DNA from: Deltaproteobacteria bacterium | GTDB taxonomy: Bacteria; Myxococcota_C; UBA6777 | Direction: 5' to 3' | Length of the DNA stretch: 64,000 nt | Assembly: GCA_002731275.1 (NCBI GenBank) | Contig: PCBK01000114.1 | Location: forward strand, 1-64,000 | Shown here: positions 44,427 to 53,463 of the stretch, piece after piece | Numbering within the stretch: position 1 is the stretch's first letter | Layout: the number at the start of each line of letters is the position of its first letter | Position numbers and translations under genes: made by a program | The notes under the pieces: model-generated | The model's database searches: none | What the model was told of the DNA's origin: nothing | What the model saw: only the letters and a program-made list of their open reading frames with translations

Positions 44427-45053
44427 TTACTCTTGGATCTGGATGTCGAGTGGGATGTGCAGCGCGACCGCGAGCATGTTCGCGAAGGCGAGGCCGTCGT
44501 AGTATGTGCCCTCTGGGTCTTCGCGTTCTTCGCCTGTTTCGGCGACGAGTAGGTCGTCATCTTCGGGGAGGCCGATGAGTGAAATCTCGGCGTTGTAGCC
44601 GTCGTAGTTTCCAAAGCTGTGTGGATTTGGAAGGGCGCGTGTGTTGCGGGTGTGTGTGAGTTTGATCGTCTGTACTTCGTCGAGTGGGTACTCGATCTCA
44701 TCTTCTCCACGGCGCCAGAAAAGTCGTTGTTTGTGCAATTGGAAGTCCCAGATGGTTGGGAGATAAGCACCTGTTTTCCAGCGGCCGAGCAAGTAAATTC
44801 CACCGAGCACGAGGGCCCAAGAGAGTCCCTGGAAGGGTTCACTCGCGAAGGCACCAAAGGTGAGCCCAAAGAAGGTACAGAGAGTGATGACAAAGAGGGG
44901 TTCATGTTGTCCATTGCGTCGTTGGTAGACGAGTCTGTAGCCTGGGATATACTCGACCACTTCCCCTGCGAATGCTTGTTGCGCTGGATTCCACTCTGGG
45001 ATCTTGAGTGTAGGTTCTTGTGTGTCTTCTTCTTCATATATGTCTTCGTTCAT
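44427..45053 (-). CDS. membrane protein with PH-like domain, unknown function
   Basis: 208 residues; no family recognised with certainty. Acidic N-terminus, two adjacent hydrophobic helices at about 52-90 (LFVITLCTFFGLTFGAF and LVLGGIYLLGRW), then a beta-rich domain with FQLHKQRLFWRRGEDEIEYP followed by LDEVQTIKL, which looks like a bacterial PH-like (bPH) sheet. The C-terminal end is acidic, with ALHIPLDIQIQE. It sits between the VWA gene 45093 and the TPR gene, so it belongs to the same unit by position. Role unknown. Confidence 0.7.
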   Translation of the reverse strand: MNEDIYEEEDTQEPTLKIPEWNPAQQAFAGEVVEYIPGYRLVYQRRNGQHEPLFVITLCTFFGLTFGAFASEPFQGLSWALVLGGIYLLGRWKTGAYLPTIWDFQLHKQRLFWRRGEDEIEYPLDEVQTIKLTHTRNTRALPNPHSFGNYDGYNAEISLIGLPEDDDLLVAETGEEREDPEGTYYDGLAFANMLAVALHIPLDIQIQE

Positions 45054-45092
45054 GATGCGTCTCGCTCTGTGTGAAAGAGGTACAACGCAAAA

Positions 45093-46001
45093 TTAATGCG
45101 GCCAAAGCCTGTTGCCAAGTAGAAAACCGATTCCAAGCATCAAAAAGATGGGAAAGCGCTCGGTTTTTTGTGAACTCTTTTGTTTTTTGACCTCTTCGCG
45201 CTGCATAAATTGGAGGCTGGAGAGCACGCGCTGGAGGCCAAAGCCAACGGCGTCTACATGGATATAGTCGCCTCCTGCTGCGGTCGCGAGTTGTCGTAAT
45301 TGCTGTTGGTTTGCGCCTGTTGCGCCAAGTCCCACGACAAATAGATGTGTGCCACTCTTTTTGAGGGCGCGCGCTGATGGGAACAGTGACGGAGAGGCGC
45401 TTGTCCCGTCTGACAAGATCAACATCGCGCGCCCAGCTCTGTTTGAGGTGCGTTTTTCGATGATCTGTTTGGCGCGACGAAGCATGTCTGAGAGCGCTTG
45501 ACCTGGCAGGGGAGGTCTTGTCGGCTTGTGATGCCAGGCGAGCTCCCTGATCGCGGTGTAATCTTGTGTAAATGGGCACTGTAGACCCATCTCGCCGTCG
45601 AATGTCATGAGCGCGACACGGTCGCCTTTGAGTTGCTGCAAAAAGGATTGAATCTCTTGGACAGCTCGCTGCCATCTGGACGGTGCGGTGTCCTTTTTCT
45701 TCATGGATGGGGACAGATCAAGCGCCACGATCAAAGACATGCGTGTGGTGCCTGTTGTCGCTTGCGCTGTGCCCCACTGTGGGCGAGAAGACGCGAAGAT
45801 CAGGGCCGCGACGGCACACCAGAGTGTGGCGTGTTGGATGAGTTTGGTTTGGAGAGAGCGTGTGTTGAGTTGTTTGTCCCGTGCTTTGGGGATTGCAATC
45901 TGGTGTGCTCTTCGGCTTCGCAACAGATCGAGCGCCATCAACCATGCGAGGGCCGGAAGGAGTAGCATCAATGAGAGCAGATTGGGTGCACCAAATGTCA
46001 T
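45093..46001 (-). CDS. VWA-domain membrane protein (BatB-like)
   Basis: About 302 residues from ATG 46001 (AGGGAC upstream; a TTG at 46004 precedes it). Two N-terminal helices, then a von Willebrand A domain with the MIDAS motif DLSPSMK (DxSxS) in MSLIVALDLSPSMKKKD, the Thr-type site near RVALMTFDGE and LSDGTSASPS, then a C-terminal membrane helix (MLGIGFLLGNRLW). BatA/BatB proteins span the inner membrane and present the VWA domain outside; they are thought to form a complex with BatD. Follows the second VWA gene by 33 bases. Confidence 0.85.
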   Translation of the reverse strand: MTFGAPNLLSLMLLLPALAWLMALDLLRSRRAHQIAIPKARDKQLNTRSLQTKLIQHATLWCAVAALIFASSRPQWGTAQATTGTTRMSLIVALDLSPSMKKKDTAPSRWQRAVQEIQSFLQQLKGDRVALMTFDGEMGLQCPFTQDYTAIRELAWHHKPTRPPLPGQALSDMLRRAKQIIEKRTSNRAGRAMLILSDGTSASPSLFPSARALKKSGTHLFVVGLGATGANQQQLRQLATAAGGDYIHVDAVGFGLQRVLSSLQFMQREEVKKQKSSQKTERFPIFLMLGIGFLLGNRLWPH

Positions 46002-46037
46002 CAAATGTCCCTGAATCGTATCTTTTTTTCGTTGAGC

Positions 46038-47006
46038 TTACGCGATCGTACGCAGTCGTGTCAATCGCAGTAAGAACATCAAGGCGAGAAGGCACAGCGC
46101 TGGAAGCAAAAACCATTGAAAGCGTTCGACTTTGATATGCCGATACTGTGCCGTTTTTCGTCTTGAGGGTGCGATCGTATTGAGAATGCTGTGTAGAGCT
46201 TGTTGGAAGCTCTTTTTGTTTTGCGCTTTGTGTGCGCTTCCGCCACTGAGCCGCGCGACCTTTTGGAGGATCTGCCATGGGGTGACGAGGGTACTTTTTT
46301 GTGCTCGACGATTGCGCCCTGGTTTTCCCATCAAGATAGGGAATATCCTGATATGTCTCGCGCGGGCGAGCTGCGCCGCGAGCAATGGGTGGACCTGTCC
46401 TGCGTTGTTCTCTCCGTCTGTGAGGAGTAAGAGCGCTTTTTTTCGGTCCTTTTGGATGCCTTCCATCCGCGCGATACCGGTGGTCATAGCATCGCCAAGT
46501 GCCGTATCATCCCTGATGACGCCTGTTGTGACCTTGGACAACATCTCCTTGAGCATCACGAGGTCACTGGTCAGTGGACACAATGTAAAGGCTTCTTTTG
46601 CGAACAGCACGAGCCCCATGCGATCATTTCGCTGTCTTCTGTACTGGATGATGTCATGGAGCAGGGCTTTGGCGACTTTGAGTCGAGATGGGTAGAGGTC
46701 TTTGTGTAACATACTGCTGGAGGTGTCGAGCACGAGCATGATGTCGATGCCTTTATCCCACTTAGGCCAAGACGCAAGTCGCTGTTGTGGACGGGCCAAC
46801 GCAAACACGAGCAGCACAAAGATCAAGCTCTGTGCGGGGACACTCAGCCGGAGCAAGTAAGTCCACAGGTTTTGGTGTGCTTCTGGGAGGACCTGTGTGC
46901 TAGAGAGGGTGATGTTGTGTGCGTTGTGAGCTGGACGCGCACGCCACCACCACCAAATGGGGAGCCCCAAAAGTAGAATGAAGGACCAGGGATGTGCCCA
47001 TACCAT
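46038..47006 (-). CDS. VWA-domain membrane protein (BatA-like)
   Basis: 322 residues from ATG 47006, which overlaps the preceding stop by one base (TGATG); the longer frame up to 47180 is a read-through inside that gene. Helix 1 is SFILLLGLPIWWWWRA, helix 2 SLIFVLLVFALARPQ, then the VWA domain with MIDAS VLDTSSSML (DxSxS), VLFAKEAF and LTDGENNAG. A last helix (PALCLLALMFLLRLT) ends the protein. The RPQ box before the VWA domain is a BatA/BatB hallmark. Two VWA paralogues in series with BatD-like and TPR genes give the bat cluster layout. Confidence 0.86.
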   Translation of the reverse strand: MVWAHPWSFILLLGLPIWWWWRARPAHNAHNITLSSTQVLPEAHQNLWTYLLRLSVPAQSLIFVLLVFALARPQQRLASWPKWDKGIDIMLVLDTSSSMLHKDLYPSRLKVAKALLHDIIQYRRQRNDRMGLVLFAKEAFTLCPLTSDLVMLKEMLSKVTTGVIRDDTALGDAMTTGIARMEGIQKDRKKALLLLTDGENNAGQVHPLLAAQLARARHIRIFPILMGKPGRNRRAQKSTLVTPWQILQKVARLSGGSAHKAQNKKSFQQALHSILNTIAPSRRKTAQYRHIKVERFQWFLLPALCLLALMFLLRLTRLRTIA

Positions 47007-48034
47007 CACAGCTGCTCCTGTGTCTGTTGTCGTGAGAGTTGTTGCTGGTGCCAGCCGTGGATGTGTTCGATCAATTCGAGCGCTCTCTTCATGTAGGGAA
47101 CCGGAGAGGGGTGAGGCCATTGACCGCAAAAACGGATGAGTTCGCTCTCTCGGAGCCATTGTGCGAATGGTTGCCCCCATGCAGGGGCATCTTCTTGTTC
47201 AAATCTGTGTGTGATCTCATGTGCGGTCTGTGCCGTGACGTTAAAGGTCGAAACACTATCTGCGTATTGTTTGAGGGTGTGTGATAACGCTCTGAAGAGC
47301 GCCTGACTCTCCTCGAAGGTTTGAGGGGGGCTCGCTTGAAGCGATTGAAGCGCCTGTTTGGCCGCTGTGTACGGATCGATCTGAGGTGTTTGTTCTGTGG
47401 GCTGCGTTCCCTTGATGCGGCGTAACAACACGATCGTGATGGCGATGAATCCTATGAGCAAGCCAATGCCTATGGACATCCACGGCATCGGTGGAGTGGG
47501 GTCGCTTGAGAGCGTGGTGTAGTTGTGGGCGACGTCGCCTGTTTGTCCTTGGTGCTTTCTCAGCTCTGCTGGTTTGAGGACCGCCTGGAATGACGCATTG
47601 GCTCCATAGCGCGAGCGCAGTTTGAACGAAGTGGCTGGTAATGTGATGGATTGTGGTCCTTGGGGCGTGTTGAATCTGAGGGGAATGGTGGGGAGCGTAA
47701 ATGTCCCGAATCTCGATGGCATGTAGACCGCCAGAGGGATACGAATGACGAGACCATTGGAGACACGTCGTGTGTGCTGTTTTCCTGCGGTGCGTGCAGG
47801 GCCAAAGCGCGTCCTGACAAGCGGTTGAAGGGTGCTGTTGGCTGGGAGCGCGATGTGTGCGCGTATCGTGAAGACCTCACCGACGTATACTTGCTTGGGC
47901 CAAACGGAGAGTTTGTTGAGCGTGGCACGTTGGGCTGTTGCGCTGGTCGGCCTTGTAAGCAGTGAGGCCAGCAGGATACATATGGCAACGGAGAGGTTGC
48001 GATAGAGACGGAGCTTGTGGTACCAGCAGTGCAT
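47006..48034 (-). CDS. BatD-like / DUF4381-type membrane protein
   Basis: About 343 residues from ATG 48034 (GGATG near; a frame of 27 further codons exists to 48115 but carries no ribosome binding site). A signal peptide (LSVAICILLASLLTRPTSATAQ), one beta domain (KLSVWPKQVYVGEVFTIRAH onward, BatD-type), a single membrane helix (MSIGIGLLIGFIAITIVLLR) and a helical cytoplasmic tail ending with ESELIRFCGQWPHPSPVPYM. This is the short type that carries a DUF4381-like tail. Coupled to the VWA gene by a TGATG overlap. Probably the first gene of the bat unit. Confidence 0.78.
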   Translation of the reverse strand: MHCWYHKLRLYRNLSVAICILLASLLTRPTSATAQRATLNKLSVWPKQVYVGEVFTIRAHIALPANSTLQPLVRTRFGPARTAGKQHTRRVSNGLVIRIPLAVYMPSRFGTFTLPTIPLRFNTPQGPQSITLPATSFKLRSRYGANASFQAVLKPAELRKHQGQTGDVAHNYTTLSSDPTPPMPWMSIGIGLLIGFIAITIVLLRRIKGTQPTEQTPQIDPYTAAKQALQSLQASPPQTFEESQALFRALSHTLKQYADSVSTFNVTAQTAHEITHRFEQEDAPAWGQPFAQWLRESELIRFCGQWPHPSPVPYMKRALELIEHIHGWHQQQLSRQQTQEQL

Positions 48035-48254
48035 ATCATCCACATGTGTTTTGTGTTGTACAGTCTGGTTGTCGCAGGGACCACACGAGACTGTGACGAC
48101 TTTTGAAGGAGACATTTGGGGCGTATTGTTTGGAATTCGTTCGCTGTAGTCAACAGGCTATGTGTTTTCCTGGTGTTTGCTCTTGCTTTGTAGGGCCTTT
48201 TAGAATATCTTGGTGAGGACTTTTTTTTTCCTATTTTTCGAGTTGTGAGGAGAC

Positions 48255-49610
48255 ATGGATCCATTAGCCCCGAAGGTCTATGCTGAATTTTATGGGCTCA
48301 CTGACGTTGGCCGTGTTCGCAAAGGAAACGAAGACAATTATCTGATCGCTGATCTGCAAAATCAGCGCCGCGCGATGGAAAAGAAGACCGAAACCTGGCG
48401 TCTGGGTGGACGTGGGATGGTCTTCGCCGTTTGTGATGGTATGGGGGGAGCTGCGGCTGGTGAAGTCGCCAGCCAGATGGCTGTCGATACTGTCTTTGAT
48501 CAACTTTGTAGCCTCGAACCTGGACTCGAACCACAGGTTTTTGGTGAGATTGTAGACCGGGCCATCCAACAATCCAACCATCTCATCCACACCATGGCCC
48601 AAAAGGATCCGAGTAAAAAAGGGATGGGGACCACCATCTCTGCTGCGGCTGTCTACGGGAACGTGCTCTTTCTCGCGCAGGTCGGTGATTCTCGGGCCTA
48701 TCTGCTACGAGGTGGGACGTTTACGCGGGTCACAAAAGATCAATCGCTGCTCGAAAAACTCCTCGAAGAAGGGACCATCAGTCCCGAACACGCCGAGAAC
48801 TTCGTCGGAAAGAACGTGATCCTTCAAGCGCTCGGTCCTGTGGCGCAGGTGCTTGTCGACCTCAAGTTTTTGGAGCTTGAACACGACGATATCGTCTTGT
48901 TGTGCTCCGATGGTTTGCATGGACAGCTCAACGACGCCGAGCTGCAGTCGATTCTTGAGCAGAGTGAAACGCTCGAAGAGGCTGCAGGTACTCTGATCCG
49001 CCGGGCCAATGAGACTGGTGGACCTGACAACATCACGGCTGTGTTGGTGCGTTTGACGGGGGATGATCTTCCCAAATCCGATACACCCAAACCTGCGACG
49101 CCCAAGTCGCTTCGCTATGTACGTGCTCCTGTCGATGTGATCCAGCAAAAGCTGGAGCGTGAATTGGGTCTCTCCCACTGGCTGAGTAAGTACGTCTTCA
49201 CCGGGCCATTGCTCGTGGCGTATGCTGTCATGATCTTCCTTGGGTTGTTGTACGGGATTGTGTCCAATAGAGATTCACTGGCCAAGCTCTTTACACATTC
49301 TCATACGATCTCCAAACCAAAAGTTGGCCGTGGACGTCTTGTCGTTGTTTCCGATGTGATGAGCGCTGAATTGTACATCGATGGCCAGATCGCAGGACAG
49401 CTTCAAGAGGGGGGCTTGAGCTTGAGTATGCCCTCCGGCACATACAAGGTGAAGTTAGGGACAGGAGGGTGGACGTCCAAAGAACAAGAGGTCCAATTGT
49501 CTCCCAAACATCCGAAGTTGATCGAGATCAGAAGAGACAAGAACAAAAAACTCCGCAAAGGGGCCGATGAAAAAGAATGGCTACCCGGTCACGACTCGCT
49601 CAATAAATAG
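48255..49610 (+). CDS. PP2C-family Ser/Thr phosphatase with TM helix and PEGA domain
   Basis: 451 residues. PP2C domain (about 12-265) with metal-binding motifs GNEDNYL, CDGMGGAAAGE (59-69), QVGDSRAYLLR, LCSDGLHGQ and GGPDNITAVLV. One membrane helix at about 308-330 (GPLLVAYAVMIFLGLLYGI) and a C-terminal PEGA-like beta domain (about 360-430: LVVVSDVMSAELYIDGQ). The enzyme is in the cytoplasm and the PEGA domain outside, so it could reverse the kinases' phosphorylation in response to an envelope signal. ATG 48255 follows GAGGAG. It faces away from the bat cluster. A kinase (35.7 kb) is in the same window but not adjacent. Confidence 0.9.
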   Translation: MDPLAPKVYAEFYGLTDVGRVRKGNEDNYLIADLQNQRRAMEKKTETWRLGGRGMVFAVCDGMGGAAAGEVASQMAVDTVFDQLCSLEPGLEPQVFGEIVDRAIQQSNHLIHTMAQKDPSKKGMGTTISAAAVYGNVLFLAQVGDSRAYLLRGGTFTRVTKDQSLLEKLLEEGTISPEHAENFVGKNVILQALGPVAQVLVDLKFLELEHDDIVLLCSDGLHGQLNDAELQSILEQSETLEEAAGTLIRRANETGGPDNITAVLVRLTGDDLPKSDTPKPATPKSLRYVRAPVDVIQQKLERELGLSHWLSKYVFTGPLLVAYAVMIFLGLLYGIVSNRDSLAKLFTHSHTISKPKVGRGRLVVVSDVMSAELYIDGQIAGQLQEGGLSLSMPSGTYKVKLGTGGWTSKEQEVQLSPKHPKLIEIRRDKNKKLRKGADEKEWLPGHDSLNK

Positions 49611-50210
49611 CCTCCTCAAAAGAAAATCAGAATCACCTCTAGATCAAATCTTTGCTCTTGCGAACAATCCCCTTTCGCCATCAACACCAATGTTTGCATT
49701 TTTGGGATATCTCGTTTCCAAAAAACACGAACATTTGCTCTGGCGAGATAACTCACTTCCAAAAAAAGCCAACGTTTGTGTTTTTGAGATAACTCACTTC
49801 CAACAAAACATGAACGTTTGACTTGGCGAGATAACTCACTTCCAAAAAACACAAACGTTTGACCCTATTGAGAGTGGATTATCAAAGAATGTCAAACATT
49901 TGATCCAAAACGAATCCAAAGATCTCCTTGAGAGCAAAAGTTCGCTCAAAAACGATCTCTCACTTCCCAAAAATGCAAACATTTGATCTTTACTGAAAAC
50001 GCATTATCGATACGGATCAAATGTTCGATCTTCGAGCTATCTTGAATTGATTTTGGGTCAAACGTTTGGCTTTTGTTTTGCGTTTGTTCTCTCTTGAGGT
50101 TGTTTGACATCGTTTTGGGTCAAACGTTTGACCTGGGAGATGGTGTTATTTGTAGAGGATGCGCTGTTTGGAGAGGACAGGAAGGGGGAGGAGTTGGGGA
50201 GGTTTTTGGT
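49611..50210. repeat. intergenic array of about ten TCAAACGTTTGA-type palindromes
   Basis: 600 bases without a gene between convergent genes. Copies and near copies of the palindrome TCAAACGTTTGA occur near 49688, 49728, 49769, 49811, 49852, 49892, 49975, 50017, 50058 and 50120; first and last six bases vary mostly at one or two positions. The first five copies are spaced about 40-42 bases, as part of a degenerate tandem repeat that also contains GAGATAACTCACTTCC (near 49745, 49786, 49829). TTTTGGGTCAAACGTTTG occurs twice (about 50051 and 50113). The lengths and spacing do not fit CRISPR (no uniform repeat and unique spacers). Likely protein-binding or structural repeat; function unknown. Confidence 0.75.
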
Positions 50211-53200
50211 TTAGAAGCAGATGGCTTTGTATTCAACTTGGACGGTGGAGCCAGCCTTGGGTGGCTTGTTGAAGTTGATGCCATTGTCGACAGTGTCGTA
50301 GGTCCACGTTGTGGAGCTTGTGTTGACAACGACGCCGTCGACTTTGACAACGATGCTTTTGGGGTCTGCAGCACGTGTCAGGAAGAATTTCTTCTTCAAT
50401 CCAAAGGTCACAGAGGCGATGTTACTGAGTGTTTGTGCCCAGTTTGCGTTACAGATGGATTCAACAACACCTTGTGTCGAGTTGATCACAGCGAGGTATC
50501 GTCCGCTGGATTGTGCACCTGCGTTTCCGCCAGTGTTTCCACCACATTTGGGTTGTTTGGTCGCAGGGTCGTAGCCGATAATCCCGTTGACACGGAGTCG
50601 GTCGGGGTTACGCACGCCTTTGATATTTTTGAAGAAGTTTTGGTAGAACTGGACTGGCTGCCCTGAACTATCAGCCTCATCAGAGATGAAGATGATGGAG
50701 AGGGAGGCGTCTTTACGCAAGAAGCCTTTGTTGGCACCTGTCGTGATGAGCGGTGCTGACAACGCGAGACGCGCTCCTTCGAGACCTTGCTCATTACCAC
50801 TCCCTTGTGTCCCGACGGTCGCGTTCTGGCTGAAGATGGTTGTCAGGTTAGGGGTGTTGTTGGTCATGATCTTGGGACTGCCTCTAAATCCACCGGGTGT
50901 TGTTTGTGGACCACCGAATGGGTTACCACTCCCGCCACTTACGTCTGTCGTGGTGATCGCGATCTGGAAGTCGACGTTGAGGGTCAGCGCCCACTTGATG
51001 AACGACGTAAAGTTGTTCCCGAGGTTGCGCTGCTCATCGCCCATTGAACCGGAGTCATCGATGACAAAGAGGATGTCAATTTGAGGCTTTGTGGCCTGCT
51101 TGAAGGTGTCCGTTTGGCTCGCATCTGTCGTCCCTTTTCCTGTCAGAGGAACAGCTGTCGGTGACTGGTAGGTGACGGAGTGATGGAAGTCGAGTGTGTC
51201 AGTGTCTGTGGACGCTGCGCTGGCTTTGTAAGCGAGTTGAACTTCTGCGCTCTGGGCTGGTGCGATGGTGATTGGGAGATTGCCGAGCTGTGTGATACGG
51301 AATCCCTTGTTGCTACTTGTTCCGCTTGTTGAGCGGAATGTGACCTTGTTGAGGACCAAGTTGGTCGAGCAAGTGTTGAAGATTTGAAGCTTCTCATTTC
51401 TCGAAGAGCAGTTGATCTGGACCAATCCAAAGTTCATGACGTTGGGGACGATTTCAACGCAAGATTTGCTGGCGATACCGGAGAGTGGGACGTTGATGGT
51501 GGGGGACGCCATGTTGACTTCCATGCCGAGTGAGCCTTCAAAGGCGGGTGTACCACCAAATGGGTTTTTGGGCTTCTCGACGATCGGAAGGAAGGAGACC
51601 TCCACAGTCATTGAATTACCAGCTTTGACAGTGAGTGGGGGGCTACAGACACCTTTTGGGCAACCTTGGAGGTTGGGGAGGTGGAAGACATCGGGGCCGT
51701 TGTATGGGAGTGGGAATCCACCTTTGACAGTTGAAGTCGACATCTTGCTGATCAAACAGTCCTGTGTACCGACGTTAGACAGCTTGACTTGTTGCGTTTT
51801 GGGGCTACCAAGGACGGTCGTTCCGAAGTTGACGCGGTTGGGAGCTGCGACAAGATCACATCCACTGTCACCGATTCCGTCACCGAGGAGGGTGATCTCG
51901 ACGGTGGGGGTGTCTGGGTCGTTGCTCTTGAGCTGGACTTTACCTGTGTCAGGGACTTTGTCTTTGGGGGTGTATTTGATCGCGAGCTGCGCCACACCGT
52001 TTGGTTGCACTGTGATCTGGGCTGGCGCTTTGTCAAAGCTAAACTCTGGGGATGTACCAGGGACCATGATCGGAGCGTTGACAATGAGGGGTTTGTCACC
52101 TGTGTTTTTGATGTTGACGCTGAGTGTTTTGCTGTTAGGGACCTTGCCAAAGTTGAGCTTTGTTGGGGTCACTGAGATGTCTGGTGCGGAGACTTTTCCG
52201 ACAACCTGGACGGGCACAACAGGTCGAGCAGGATCATTACTTTTGACCTCGATGGTCCCTTTGTCTTCGGAGCCGATGCTGGGTCTGTATTGGACGGCGA
52301 CCTCTTTGCTGCTGCCGGGCTCGATGGTGACGTTGGAGATAGTTGGCATCAAGAACGCACCGGATGAACCGGCTTTGAACGCGATCTCGCTGATGTCAAG
52401 GTTGGCCGAACCAACGTTGGAGATTTTGAACTTCTTGCCGACTGTTTTTCCTGACTCGACAAATCCAAAGCTGAGCTGTTGGGGCTCTACCAGAATAGAA
52501 GGTGTCGCGAGGGCACCTTGAAGCTCTACGACATAGGGGTCTTTGCGTTTGGTTGGGTCTGGGTCTTCAGGCGCACAATTGCCTTCACATGTAAAGAGTA
52601 TTTGGCCAAGGTCGGGCTTGGTCGTCGTCGGAGTATACGTGATCTTGAACGTGAAGGATTCACCGGGCTTAAGTTCTTTTGGCGCGGTGGGCAGGCCATC
52701 TGGGTATGTGAAACCCTGGCTATTTTTTTCACCTTCTTCAATCTTTTCGATCTTGAGGATACCCGTTCCATCGTTCTTTGCAACGACTTCAATCGTTTTC
52801 GTCTTGCCTTGCTCGACGACCTTGAAGTCGACGGGGTTGGGGGTGACGACGAGTCTTTGGCTGTTGCTTTGTGCGAGGAGTTGGATGTCGAGTTTTCCAT
52901 CACTTGGAATAGTCGAATCACTTGTGACACGGATGGTACCGATGGGGGAGATGTTATCTCCAGGGGCTGTATATTTCACCTTGAGTCTGATCTCTTGGCC
53001 TTCTTCGAGCTCGTAGGGGAACTCTGTGGGCAGGCCATCGACGACGGAAAAGTAATCTTTTCCTCGTACAAGCTCGATGCTGTCGATGCGGGTCGTGCCG
53101 ACTTTGGCGATGATGCGGACCAGTTTTTCTTGTTCTTGGCCTTGTTGTGCGTCGAAGGTGACACTCTTGGGGCTGGCTTCAAGCTCGCGTGTCGAACCGA

Positions 53201-53294
53201 GATCGCGAGGTTCATCACAGTCGCATCCTACGAGCGTCCCCGTCAGACCGACAAGACTGAGCAGTAAGACAAAATAAAACTTACGAGAAAACAT
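50211..53294 (-). CDS. giant lipoprotein with choice-of-anchor D (ASH) repeats and VWA domain
   Basis: 1027 residues. Lipoprotein signal peptide with lipobox LVGC. Several ASPM-SPD-2-Hydin-type beta domains (about 30-620): for example FGKVPNSKTLSVNIKNTG and FGTTVLGSPKTQQVKLSNVG. A VWA-like domain starts near IDILFVIDDSGSMGDEQ (about residue 740; MIDAS DxSxS), with LSIIFISDEAD as a later strand, and the protein ends in a small beta domain (PKSIVVKVDGVVVNTSS ... VEYKAICF). Found on the cell surface or in the periplasm in this type of organism (inference). AGGAG precedes ATG 53294. Very similar to the next gene, especially over the VWA part and C-terminus. Confidence 0.85.
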   Translation of the reverse strand: MFSRKFYFVLLLSLVGLTGTLVGCDCDEPRDLGSTRELEASPKSVTFDAQQGQEQEKLVRIIAKVGTTRIDSIELVRGKDYFSVVDGLPTEFPYELEEGQEIRLKVKYTAPGDNISPIGTIRVTSDSTIPSDGKLDIQLLAQSNSQRLVVTPNPVDFKVVEQGKTKTIEVVAKNDGTGILKIEKIEEGEKNSQGFTYPDGLPTAPKELKPGESFTFKITYTPTTTKPDLGQILFTCEGNCAPEDPDPTKRKDPYVVELQGALATPSILVEPQQLSFGFVESGKTVGKKFKISNVGSANLDISEIAFKAGSSGAFLMPTISNVTIEPGSSKEVAVQYRPSIGSEDKGTIEVKSNDPARPVVPVQVVGKVSAPDISVTPTKLNFGKVPNSKTLSVNIKNTGDKPLIVNAPIMVPGTSPEFSFDKAPAQITVQPNGVAQLAIKYTPKDKVPDTGKVQLKSNDPDTPTVEITLLGDGIGDSGCDLVAAPNRVNFGTTVLGSPKTQQVKLSNVGTQDCLISKMSTSTVKGGFPLPYNGPDVFHLPNLQGCPKGVCSPPLTVKAGNSMTVEVSFLPIVEKPKNPFGGTPAFEGSLGMEVNMASPTINVPLSGIASKSCVEIVPNVMNFGLVQINCSSRNEKLQIFNTCSTNLVLNKVTFRSTSGTSSNKGFRITQLGNLPITIAPAQSAEVQLAYKASAASTDTDTLDFHHSVTYQSPTAVPLTGKGTTDASQTDTFKQATKPQIDILFVIDDSGSMGDEQRNLGNNFTSFIKWALTLNVDFQIAITTTDVSGGSGNPFGGPQTTPGGFRGSPKIMTNNTPNLTTIFSQNATVGTQGSGNEQGLEGARLALSAPLITTGANKGFLRKDASLSIIFISDEADSSGQPVQFYQNFFKNIKGVRNPDRLRVNGIIGYDPATKQPKCGGNTGGNAGAQSSGRYLAVINSTQGVVESICNANWAQTLSNIASVTFGLKKKFFLTRAADPKSIVVKVDGVVVNTSSTTWTYDTVDNGINFNKPPKAGSTVQVEYKAICF

Positions 53295-53463
53295 GCAGGA
53301 CTCCTTCTATTAAAACGTATAGTTGGTCTAGTGTACTGTATTCCATCGAATGAGTCGAGTTTCATTTTTGAACGAGGGGCAATGAAACGCAGGGAGGTTG
53401 GCGGTGGTGCCGGAGATGCAGGGGAGAGCTCTTGAACCAATGGATGTCGAAATCTTTCTTTGT

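Noticed and set aside
44342-45037. N-terminal part of the 455-codon frame ending at 43670
   Set aside because: Overlaps the PH-like membrane protein gene in another frame, Ser/Thr/His-rich; a signal peptide starts at 44341 instead.
49611-50210. CRISPR array
   Set aside because: Repeats are degenerate palindromes of about 12 bases with variable gaps and homologous 'spacers'; no cas gene is present.
51412-52521. 369-codon plus-strand frame inside the ASH/VWA gene (and 478-codon frame at 54446-55882)
   Set aside because: Long antisense frames arise from codon bias of the repeat-rich minus-strand genes; both occur at the equivalent place in the two paralogues and have Leu/Ser/Thr-rich translations without domains.
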